From: Candidatus Magasanikbacteria bacterium RIFCSPHIGHO2_02_FULL_48_18
Lineage (GTDB): Bacteria > Patescibacteriota > Patescibacteriia > Magasanikbacterales > UBA922
Assembly: GCA_001784285.1 (NCBI GenBank)
Contig: MFQC01000008.1
Span: forward strand, 168,896 to 216,747
Direction of reading: 5' to 3'
DNA: 47,852 bases
In this document: positions 1 to 8,236 of the stretch, piece by piece
Layout of the letters: each line of letters begins with the position of its first letter
Position numbering within the stretch: the stretch's first letter is position 1
The notes under the pieces: model-generated
Database searches by the model: none
What the model was told of the DNA's origin: nothing
What the model saw: only the letters and a program-made list of their open reading frames with translations
Translations under genes and position numbers: made by a program

Positions 1-2
1 CG

Positions 3-641
3 GCCCAGCTCGCGGCCGTCGCGGAGATCGAGCGCGAGCTCGGCCTCCCGATGGAGGGGCTGTTCGGGGTTACGGCCGAACAGCGCCGGCGGAACGTCCG
101 GATGCTCGTCGAGATCCGTGGGATCTACGAGCGTCTGGCGCGGCGGTATGCCGTCCGCCAGGGCTGGGACGACACGTGTGGACTCGCTGAGTTCGTCAGC
201 GAGGTCGGGATGGAGTTCCTTCGTCCCGATCGTCCACCGGTCGTCTCGCGGAAGGTGCCCGCCGTCGTCCGCGGCGGGCAGGAGGGCCGAGTGGTGGAGG
301 CGCACCCGTGCGCCGGCGGGGTGGTCGAGCTGTTCGCCTATGAGCAGCCCGGCTACCGGGCGCTGTTCTTCTGGCTCATCTGGAGGCCTGCCTCCGCTGA
401 CCAGGAGACGGCACATGCCCGTCAGCCGTCCGCGGCTCCGTCCCAGGAGCCCACGGCGGCGGTCGAGTCCGCACAGCCCTCGGTGGCGTTCGTCCACCAG
501 GGCAAGCGGGACTTCCGCTCGTCGTGCCACGGGGCCTACCCGCAGGTGACCAAGGGGCAAGCGGCCGATTTCCAGGCCGGCAAGCCTCTTCGGCTCACCT
601 GCCCGACCTGTGGCAAGTCGGGCACGGCCACCAAGAGCTAG
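3..641 (+). CDS. Hypothetical GC-rich protein, open at left window edge; C-terminal Zn-ribbon-like domain
   Basis: Frame open from base 3; C-term FVHQGKRDFRSSCHGAYPQVTKGQAADFQAGKPLRLTCPTCGKSG shares a pattern with the 2378-4801 product. Confidence 0.7.
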   Translation, partial: AQLAAVAEIERELGLPMEGLFGVTAEQRRRNVRMLVEIRGIYERLARRYAVRQGWDDTCGLAEFVSEVGMEFLRPDRPPVVSRKVPAVVRGGQEGRVVEAHPCAGGVVELFAYEQPGYRALFFWLIWRPASADQETAHARQPSAAPSQEPTAAVESAQPSVAFVHQGKRDFRSSCHGAYPQVTKGQAADFQAGKPLRLTCPTCGKSGTATKS

Positions 642-908
642 TCTTCCGTCGAGAGACGCAGGACTAGCACCACACAACGCACTCTCCGGTTGTTGGATTA
701 CCAACCGGCGAGCGCAACACTGTTTCAATTTCGAGACAGTGTTAACCCAAGTAATCCCCCAATAGTTCCCGCATCATGGGTGAAGTGATGCAAAGGTTAT
801 ACGCGTTGTACCTAGTAGAAAAAACAACGCATGCACTCGGACGGCAAGATTAGCACCCTTGCCGACCGATCAGAGTTGTGGATGATTCCAATATTCTGAT
901 CGGGTCCG
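642..908 (+). repeat. Structured repeat element copy A (multi-hairpin RNA candidate)
   Basis: Starts at the preceding stop codon. Hairpins agtcttccgtc/gacgcaggact, ccggttg-TTGGATTAC-caaccgg, aacactgtttc/gagacagtgtt, gcatca-TGGGTGAAG-tgatgc and cggcaag/cttgccg recur in copies B and C. Confidence 0.8.
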
Positions 909-967
909 AAATGGATTCGAGAAAGGGCGTTGGCCAGTATGGATGAACAGGGGAAACCTCGAAATGA

Positions 968-2095
968 TCAAGAGACCAAGAGGGTAGAAAAGAGGTTTTC
1001 TTTATTGACCAACGTCAACGTGCGTCCGCCTATGTCAGCAAACGCATGGTGTATAGCGGTCGGAAGAACATCTTTTTTGTACTTCATCTCAAACCCCGAG
1101 AGTGTTCCTCCCGCCTCTTCGATAAGGTCAATCTCTTGCCCAGTGTATGACCGCCAAAAATAATAGTTTGGCTGTCGGCGAAGTTGCGCGTTGTGTTTCA
1201 TCCGTTCGATGACGCAGAAATTTTCCCAAAGCGCGCCGACATCGCCTCGCAGGTCGAGCGGATTGAAGTTATTGATGAGAGCGTTGCGAAGCCCAAGATC
1301 GAGAAAATAATATTTTCGTTTCTTGCGAATACTCTGGCGTTGGTTTGTGGTGTATGGTCTCAGCGATGTGAGAAGAAATATCTCTTCGCAAAGATTGAGA
1401 TATTTTTTGATGGTTTGTTTATGGAGGCCAAGGAGAGTCGCAAGTTCTTCGTATGATGCTTCTTGGCCGATCTGGAGCGCTACAGCCTGAAGAAGGTCGA
1501 GAATCAGATGCGGTTGTTTGATACGTTCAATCGTGAGAATATCTTTGAGAAGAAAACTGTCGCGCAACTCTCGCAAAAGCTGTTCTCGGTCAGACATATT
1601 CTTGGTCGTGACGATGTCTGGATACGAACCATAGATGAGACGTTCTGCGAGTTGCTCGCGCAACGCTATGGGGTCACATTCATTCTGAAGCTCAGACAGA
1701 CTCAAAGGATACATGAGAAATGAAAAATGTCTGCCAGTGAGCGGCTCGACAACGCGATTGGCCAAATCCAATGACGATGAGCCAGTGACGAGGAATTGTT
1801 TTTTAGGATACGTGTCGATCAAAATTTTGAGGGTGAGTCCAATATCGCGCACTCTTTGCGCCTCGTCAATAATGACCCGTTCGTACGGCTCGACGAGACT
1901 AGAGAGGGCGGTGAGATTGGTGGTTTCAAATGCATTGCGTGTCTCTCCCCGGTCGCAATTGTAGAGAATCGTCGTATCGGACATGAATGTTTGTGCGAGC
2001 GTTGTTTTCCCCACCTGTCTTGGGCCATAGAGAATAACAATTTTGCCTTTATTGAGAGAATTCTCTATGATTTTCTGAAGATATCGTTTGATCAT
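968..2095 (-). CDS. AAA ATPase, DUF4143 (AAA_14) family
   Basis: Walker A GPRQVGKTT, Walker B RVIIDEAQ, C-terminal nuclease-like FWRSYTGQEIDLIEEAGGTLSGFEMKYKK. Confidence 0.88.
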   Translation of the reverse strand: MIKRYLQKIIENSLNKGKIVILYGPRQVGKTTLAQTFMSDTTILYNCDRGETRNAFETTNLTALSSLVEPYERVIIDEAQRVRDIGLTLKILIDTYPKKQFLVTGSSSLDLANRVVEPLTGRHFSFLMYPLSLSELQNECDPIALREQLAERLIYGSYPDIVTTKNMSDREQLLRELRDSFLLKDILTIERIKQPHLILDLLQAVALQIGQEASYEELATLLGLHKQTIKKYLNLCEEIFLLTSLRPYTTNQRQSIRKKRKYYFLDLGLRNALINNFNPLDLRGDVGALWENFCVIERMKHNAQLRRQPNYYFWRSYTGQEIDLIEEAGGTLSGFEMKYKKDVLPTAIHHAFADIGGRTLTLVNKENLFSTLLVS

Positions 2096-2165
2096 ATTGT
2101 ATATAAAAAAATGAATACAATATACAGATTATACTTAATTTGGTGATTGAAGTCAAGAAAATCAA

Positions 2166-2215
2166 TTGCCGACCGATCAGAGAAGTTTATTTTAGTATGA
2201 CTTTTGTGATCGGGA
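2166..2215 (+). repeat. 50-nt tail of the structured repeat, identical to 7225-7274
   Basis: ttgccgaccgatcagagaagtttattttagtatgacttttgtgatcggga present exactly at both sites. Confidence 0.93.
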
Positions 2216-2377
2216 TTTATTCTCGAAATGTCCTTTTCAATCAAAAAGCAATGCGCTCCTTTGATTATTTTTATAAAAAATACTTTCTTGGAGCGCATTG
2301 TAAATTTGCCCAACAGTGTTGAGTCCTCACCGGGTGGTGAGAATTTGACATGGGCACGCCACGACCAGGAGGTCATC

Positions 2378-4801
2378 ATGGCGACGCAGAACACGCAGAA
2401 GGGGATTGAGACGACGGCGACCACCAGCACGCTGGTGGTCTGGAGCCGGCAGGGCGCCGAGCTCCGGGCAACGATCGTGGCCGACCCGCGTGGTCGGTGC
2501 AAGATCGTGTTCCTTGCAGGCTACCGGCCCGAGACGGCCGGAGCCTACCGCGGCGAGCTCCCGGCCGACGGGGAGCTTTGGGTCGTGGACGTCGTCCGCG
2601 ACACCAACGAGACGAATGCCCACAAGGGGGCACTCATCGTCCGCCTGGTTCGCCAGGCACGGTGGGAGCTCTGCTCCCTGGGCGAAGAGGTCTTCGGGGT
2701 GCGACGGTTCGCCCCCGTCTGCCTCGACGGGGAGGCATCGGACGTCTACTGCTCCTCGATTTCGCGCGAGGAGATCAAGACGGCCAACGCGCCGTTCCGG
2801 GCGGCCGAGGAGAAGCGGATGCTGTGGCAAATTGGGCCACAGAATCCGGCCTTTTTCCCGACGTTCGGGCGACCCGACGAGACGAGGGTGGACGACCGAG
2901 GCATCGTGACCTTGGTCTACCCACATGGCGAGAGGATGACGCAGACTTCCTCGCTCTCGCGCGAGTACGCGATCGAGCCTGCGGGCTGGTCGTGGGATGA
3001 GACGAAGGGTGAGGTCATCCTCGAGCAGAGCTTCCCGGAGATCCCGGGTGCTGTGCTGCGCGAGACGGTCGCCAATTTGAGTGGCGTCCGTCACGGCTGG
3101 GAGCTCGTGCCCGAGGGGATGAAGGCCGAGATCGTCGCCTTCATGACGCCACGGATGCCGAGCCCGGAGGAGGTCGGCAGGCAGGCAGGGGCTGAGCGCG
3201 TTGGGTGGGTTGCGAAGTCGCTCGACAAGCTCATCACGCTTGTTGATGTGCTCCGCCACCCCTGCGAGAAGGGGCTGGTCACCGAGCGCTACGAGACGAC
3301 CTCGTACTCGGTTCCCGTCAGCTATGGGGATGAGACGTGGTACGAGACCTCTTCCCGGGGGGTCAGGACGGCATGCTACTCCACGCACGTCGTCCTCCTC
3401 GACGACGGGGTTCAGGTAGGCCGTCTTGAGGGGTCGGTCACGACCGGGGAGACGCCTGAGGCAGCGGTGCGTCGGATGATGGCGAAGGAGAAGGAGGACA
3501 TCAAGAGTTCTCTTCGCCCTGCTTCCGACTGGCGCCGCGTCCCGGTGCCGTTCCTCGGGGAGCTCACCGAGGCCGAGTGGAGCCGTCGGGTCTTCGCGGC
3601 ATTCCGAGCCGCCCGGAAGGAGGCGATGTCGGCGTGGGGTGAGCGCCTCACGGCGTGCCTCCGAAGCACGCAGGAGGTCTGGGCTGAGTACCGCACGCTC
3701 AAGCCCGAGCTCCTCCAGGCGTGTAACCGTCGCTGGCTGTCCACCCCCACACCGGAGACCATGCCCGAGCTCCGGAAGATGGTGGCCGACCATCGGGAGT
3801 ACGGCCGGGTCGCCGCCGAGGCCGAGGCGCTCCGGAAGGCCATTCGCGCGGTCGAGAATTGGTCGGAGTACGGCGACTTCTCTCGGAGCCTCGCTCAGGA
3901 GTTCTCCGAGTGGAGTTCGTCGTGCGGCGATCACCGGATCCCCACCGACCTCGAGGTTATCCGCCAGTGGATGCCCGAGGCTCAGGCGGTCTTGGCGCGA
4001 GCCGAGACAGCGCGGGACGAGATTCGGCAGCGACGCGACGAGGCTCGTCGTCGCTTCGCCGAGATCACGTCGGCCACGGGAGCGACGGTCGGCCACTTCG
4101 CCCTGCCCGAGTCGGGTTGGGGCGATCACGATGCTTCGCTCGCGGGTCGGATCCGTGGGTTGAAGATCGTCGTCCCGGAGGGCATGGCGAGTGCGACCAC
4201 GCTGCCGGGCGTCGACCGGGTCGAGGCTAAGACCCTCATCCCGGGCGACAAGGCCTTGGTGCTTTACTCCTTTGGGGGTGGCACCAGGCGATACGGGGCT
4301 CGGGACCACATTCAGAGTGGTCTCACCCAGATCGTTTCGGTCGGCGGCAGTCGACGTGAACCAGTCGTGGTTCTCGCAATCGTCGAGACACCGGACTGGC
4401 ACGTGGCGTGGCAGAACACCCACGACGGCGAGGTGACGAATTTCGTCTTCGCCGATCGGCGTGGGATTCACACGCTGTACCTCGACGGGGACGACGTCTG
4501 TACCGAGGCGTGGGAAGGCGTGGAGCCGACCTCGCCGTCGGTAGCAGAGATGCGCGCGTTCTTCGGCCTCGGTAGTGGTACGCTTCGTGCCACCACCGCG
4601 TCGGAGACAGTGCAGTCTGTGCCGTCGACCGTCCCGGAGATCAAGACGGTGACCTTCGCCCACGATAGCAAGCGGGACTTCCGCTGCTCATGTGGGGTCT
4701 TCAACCGGATGACCTCCGGTGACTTCGCCCGCTACAACTCCGGCGAGACTATTGCACTCACGTGCATGGTTTGTGACGGGGTTGGGGAGGTCAAGAAGTA
4801 G
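2378..4801 (+). CDS. Large orphan hypothetical protein with C-terminal Zn-ribbon-like domain
   Basis: RBS ccAGGAGGtcatcATG; GC-rich codons; C-term FAHDSKRDFRCSCGVFNRMTSGDFARYNSGETIALTCMVCDGVG matches the tail of CDS 3-641. Confidence 0.8.
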   Translation: MATQNTQKGIETTATTSTLVVWSRQGAELRATIVADPRGRCKIVFLAGYRPETAGAYRGELPADGELWVVDVVRDTNETNAHKGALIVRLVRQARWELCSLGEEVFGVRRFAPVCLDGEASDVYCSSISREEIKTANAPFRAAEEKRMLWQIGPQNPAFFPTFGRPDETRVDDRGIVTLVYPHGERMTQTSSLSREYAIEPAGWSWDETKGEVILEQSFPEIPGAVLRETVANLSGVRHGWELVPEGMKAEIVAFMTPRMPSPEEVGRQAGAERVGWVAKSLDKLITLVDVLRHPCEKGLVTERYETTSYSVPVSYGDETWYETSSRGVRTACYSTHVVLLDDGVQVGRLEGSVTTGETPEAAVRRMMAKEKEDIKSSLRPASDWRRVPVPFLGELTEAEWSRRVFAAFRAARKEAMSAWGERLTACLRSTQEVWAEYRTLKPELLQACNRRWLSTPTPETMPELRKMVADHREYGRVAAEAEALRKAIRAVENWSEYGDFSRSLAQEFSEWSSSCGDHRIPTDLEVIRQWMPEAQAVLARAETARDEIRQRRDEARRRFAEITSATGATVGHFALPESGWGDHDASLAGRIRGLKIVVPEGMASATTLPGVDRVEAKTLIPGDKALVLYSFGGGTRRYGARDHIQSGLTQIVSVGGSRREPVVVLAIVETPDWHVAWQNTHDGEVTNFVFADRRGIHTLYLDGDDVCTEAWEGVEPTSPSVAEMRAFFGLGSGTLRATTASETVQSVPSTVPEIKTVTFAHDSKRDFRCSCGVFNRMTSGDFARYNSGETIALTCMVCDGVGEVKK

Positions 4802-5047
4802 TCGCCGTCAATACAACGCCCTCTCCCAGCTTTTGGATTACCAGCTGGGAATCGGGCGCACTCGCTCCATGTCGGGGCAGTGCAAAAATTGGTAGTCTCC
4901 CAATAGTTCCCGCATCATGGGTAAAGTGATGCAAAGGTTACACGCGTTGTACCTATAAAAAAACAACGCACGCACTCGGACGGCAAGATTAGCACCCTTG
5001 CCGACCGATCAGAGTCTTGGATGATTCCAATATTCTGATCGGGTCCA
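4802..5047 (+). repeat. Structured repeat element copy B
   Basis: Same order of hairpins as copy A; cccagct..TTGGATTA..agctggg has a changed but still paired stem. Confidence 0.8.
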
Positions 5048-5064
5048 AAGTGTACCCCAATTGG

Positions 5065-6207
5065 TTATGCAATACCAAGAAAATGGTCGCGCGCTGTCGC
5101 ATCGTCGCTTGCAATACACGAGAATGATGCATGCGGGTAAAGCGTGGTAAATTCTTTTGGAGCTATGGCAAAACGGCCGACGCTCTGTTTGAATTCAAAT
5201 GCGGTAACCTTGCCGTTCTTTTCGCAGACAAGATCAACTTCTTGTTGGCTATAGCTCCGCCAAAAATACATATTGCTTGGCTGTGCTTCGTTTTGTTCAC
5301 GCTTCATTCGATCAGCAATCATCGCATTTTCAAACAGCGCGCCGCTGTCGGTGCGAAGCGTGAGTGGATTGAAATTGCCAATGATGGCATTGCGCACGCC
5401 ACAGTCGAAGAAATATATTTTCACTTTGCGTGAAAGTTCATTTCTGGCGTTTTTAGTGAAAGCGCGTAGTCGAAATATAATGAATGATTGTTCGAGAAGT
5501 CTGATATATCGTTCAACAGTTTTATATGACAGGCCAATTTTCCTTCCGAGTTCGTTGTACGATACTTCGCTTCCGAGCTGGAGTGCGAGCGCCGCAAGGA
5601 GATGCCTGAGCGGTTCGCTGTCTTTCACCCGGTCAAATGCGACAATATCTTTGTACAGATAATTGTCGGCTATAAATCGAATGCGCTCAATCTTGTCTTC
5701 ATGTCCTATGATTGTGGCGATTTCCGGATAGCTTCCATAGATGAGGAGTTCGTGAAGTCGTGTGGTGCGGTTCACGACCATTTCGGATTGGACGAGTTCC
5801 TTGAAAAGAAGAGGAGAAAGGAAAAAGGCAAAATGCCGTCCTGTAAGCGGTTCTGAGAGGGTGTTTCGAAGTTCAAATGCGGCAGAACCGGTCGCAATAA
5901 TCTGAGTATCTTTGAGGTGATCTGTAGCGATTTTGAGGATGCGTCCAATCTCGTGCACCTGATGGGCCTCATCAAGAACCACGAGACGCACATTCCCAAA
6001 AAGTCGCTGGAGCGCGAGCGAGTCCGGAATGAGCGCATCTCGGACACGGGCTTCATCGCAAGAAAGAAAAAGCATGTCTTTTTCATGTTCAAACATCTGT
6101 TGGAGCATGGTAGTCTTTCCTACCTGTCGGGCACCATAAATAATAAGAATTTTGCCTTTATGGAGATATTTTTTTAGGATCTCTTCAAGATTTCTTTTTA
6201 CATACAT
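5065..6207 (-). CDS. AAA ATPase, DUF4143 (AAA_14) family
   Basis: MYVKRNLEEILKKYLHKGKILIIYGARQVGKTTMLQQMF; Walker B LVVLDEAHQV; FWRSYSQQEVDLVCEKNGKVTAFEFK. Upstream ORF extension rejected. Confidence 0.87.
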   Translation of the reverse strand: MYVKRNLEEILKKYLHKGKILIIYGARQVGKTTMLQQMFEHEKDMLFLSCDEARVRDALIPDSLALQRLFGNVRLVVLDEAHQVHEIGRILKIATDHLKDTQIIATGSAAFELRNTLSEPLTGRHFAFFLSPLLFKELVQSEMVVNRTTRLHELLIYGSYPEIATIIGHEDKIERIRFIADNYLYKDIVAFDRVKDSEPLRHLLAALALQLGSEVSYNELGRKIGLSYKTVERYIRLLEQSFIIFRLRAFTKNARNELSRKVKIYFFDCGVRNAIIGNFNPLTLRTDSGALFENAMIADRMKREQNEAQPSNMYFWRSYSQQEVDLVCEKNGKVTAFEFKQSVGRFAIAPKEFTTLYPHASFSCIASDDATARDHFLGIA

Positions 6208-6357
6208 AATCAAAAATAGTTTAAAAAATAGAATACATATACTAATTTTAGTACAAAAAATAGAAGTTGTCAAATTGTCATGTGCGCCGTATGGGTTTAT
6301 TCCCTTAAATATTTCATAGGCAAAATTAAGGATGGAATATTTGAGGGAGTGATATCC

Positions 6358-6380
6358 CCGGTTGTCCCAACCGGCGAGCG
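6358..6380 (+). repeat. Fragment resembling hairpin 2 of the structured repeat
   Basis: ccggttgtcccaaccggcgagcg versus ccggttgttggattaccaaccggcgagcg in copies A/C (shortened loop). Confidence 0.45.
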
Positions 6381-6465
6381 TGTGCTCGAAAGAGGGAACA
6401 AAGTCTGTCCCGGTCACGATCGGGAGCCGCTGTTGCCATGGCGGTTGCCTCAAAAGGAGGAAATC

Positions 6466-7035
6466 ATGGCGAACCACACGATGACGAAGGCAGAGTTGGT
6501 GGGGATTCTTCTGGCCGGAGGGATCAATGTATCCCTTTATGGCCTGGGGAAGGCCAAGACACTGGACCACCTCCTCAGGGAGGTGGAGAGCGGAGAAGCC
6601 GAACTCCGCAAAGACGAAAACGGCAGGCTGACCCGCGTGACGCGGGTCGCCAAGGGCGAGGTCCTTTACCGGACGCCGGCCGGAGGACTCCGTCTCTGTG
6701 AGGACCGGCAGGTCTTCACAGATTGCCGCGAGCGCCGGCGCTGGGCCGATCTTGCCCCCAACGCCGTGAGCGAGAAGCTTGCGGTGGGCGAGGACGCGGC
6801 CGGGGGCATCCGGCGCGCGCTCCTGGAAGAGCTCGGCATCGACCCCATGCTCGCGGCCATCGAGCCGAAGGGCATGCGGGTCGAGACCGTCGTGAGCCCG
6901 AGCTACCCGGGGCTCTTGACGGTCTATGAGCTCTACGACCACCGCGTAGAGCTCACGGCGGAGGCCTACCGCCCGGAGGGTTACGTGGAAGTCCAGGAGG
7001 ACAAGTCCACGTATTTCCTCTGGGAGGAGGTGTAG
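6466..7035 (+). CDS. NUDIX-like hypothetical protein
   Basis: RBS aaAGGAGGaaatcATG; GEDAAGGIRRALLEELGI resembles a NUDIX box, with the RE pair replaced by RA. Confidence 0.6.
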   Translation: MANHTMTKAELVGILLAGGINVSLYGLGKAKTLDHLLREVESGEAELRKDENGRLTRVTRVAKGEVLYRTPAGGLRLCEDRQVFTDCRERRRWADLAPNAVSEKLAVGEDAAGGIRRALLEELGIDPMLAAIEPKGMRVETVVSPSYPGLLTVYELYDHRVELTAEAYRPEGYVEVQEDKSTYFLWEEV

Positions 7036-7274
7036 CCCTCCGTCTAGAGACGCAGGGCAAAAACAACGACGCGCTTTCCGGTTGTTGGATTACCAACCGG
7101 CGAGCGCAACACTGTTTCAATTTTGAAACGGTGTTACACCAAAGTAATCTCCCAATACTCGCGTATTGTGGGTGAAGCAATACCTGTTCTGTAACAACGC
7201 ACTCGGACGGCAAGATTAGCACCCTTGCCGACCGATCAGAGAAGTTTATTTTAGTATGACTTTTGTGATCGGGA
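7036..7274 (+). repeat. Structured repeat element copy C (uninterrupted tail)
   Basis: gccctccgtc-taga-gacgcagggc, ccggttg/caaccgg, gtattg-TGGGTGAAG-caatac, cggcaag/cttgccg. Confidence 0.8.
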
Positions 7275-7534
7275 AAAGTTTCCGATGGCTCTTGTTCACT
7301 GGCGGCCAATTCGCTTGGTCATTCAGAAAAAATATCATCCTTCAACGTCAGTCGGCCTTCCATATGTCAGAACCTCGACGCCAGATCGTGCGCGACGATG
7401 ATAAGGACAGTGTTTTTACTCTCTCCAAAAACGCTATGCCTATCACCGCCACGGTTTGGTGCAGGGGTTTTGTCTGTTCATCTTCATGTCTTGGTGCTAC
7501 ACTATTTGATAGTGTATTCGTACCAGCCTGCAGG

Positions 7535-7618
7535 ACAACACCGATACGAACAGTACTTTTACATCCCGACGTAGTCGGGAATCTCTCTCCGTAAAAATAT
7601 TATGCGTATCGGTGCTGT
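7535..7618. repeat. Long inverted-repeat element with nested hairpin
   Basis: acaacaccgatacg ... cgtatcggtgctgt arms, inner cttttac/gtaaaaa and tcccgac-gta-gtcggga. Confidence 0.6.
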
Positions 7619-7741
7619 GGGTTGATACGAGTTTTTTTGTTCCACAACCTATCGGTTGATTTTTTTATTGGTTTTGGTATAATCAACGGCTCTTTTCTTG
7701 CGTTGAGAAAATGGGCAAAAAATTGAAAAAAAGAGAATTCG

Positions 7742-8179
7742 GTGGAAACTCTTACTTGTCCTTTTTGTTTCGCTGTCGTTGAGTATGTTTTTGAATATCG
7801 CCATTGTTCTTGCGGCGCTACCTACACCGCCATTCTCGATGATGGCGGGGTAGATCTCATGGATGAACTCCTTCATCTCGTGGCCTTCGTGTCCGGGATC
7901 GATGAGGATGAGGTCTATCCAGATGGTAAGGCGCTCGCCGAGGGGGTGGGTGAGGATGAGGATGGTATTCCGGCTTTTGTCGGGTATGATGCCATTCCTC
8001 GGTCGCTCGGTCTTGACCCCAATGACTTCGAGATCGAGGTGGTCAAAGGGGTCGACATGCTCAGCCCGGTCGAAGACGAGACCGGCGAAGGCCTCGACTG
8101 GGAGGGGTTCGAGGACGAGTGGCCGGTTTCCATGATCTTCGCCCGCCGCCGCCTCGACGACGGTAGCCATCTCCACTAA
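7742..8179 (+). CDS. Acidic hypothetical protein with N-terminal zinc ribbon (GTG start)
   Basis: METLTCPFCFAVVEYVFEYRHCSCGATY; very acidic remainder; followed by a terminator hairpin. Confidence 0.6.
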   Translation: METLTCPFCFAVVEYVFEYRHCSCGATYTAILDDGGVDLMDELLHLVAFVSGIDEDEVYPDGKALAEGVGEDEDGIPAFVGYDAIPRSLGLDPNDFEIEVVKGVDMLSPVEDETGEGLDWEGFEDEWPVSMIFARRRLDDGSHLH

Positions 8180-8182
8180 ATG

Positions 8183-8236
8183 CACGCGGGACAGCGTTCG
8201 CTTTGGCGACCGTCCCGCGTGTCCTGCCTCTTTTTT
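8183..8236 (+). terminator. Rho-independent terminator
   Basis: cacgcgggac...gtcccgcgtg followed by a T-run. Confidence 0.7.

Noticed and set aside
2327-4663. 778-aa minus-strand ORF antisense to the large orphan gene
   Set aside because: Arg/Leu/Pro/His-rich composition typical of antisense GC-rich codon shadow; the plus frame has an SD site and a domain shared with another protein.
5065-6942. 625-aa version of the second DUF4143 ATPase
   Set aside because: Upstream 245 codons overlap the NUDIX-like gene antisense; family homology starts at MYVKRNL (6207).
642-7274. Classical integron attC sites
   Set aside because: Elements are longer (~250 nt), contain several hairpins, and I could not find convincing GTTRRRY/RYYYAAC core pairs; no integrase in the window. 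Left open as an analogous system.
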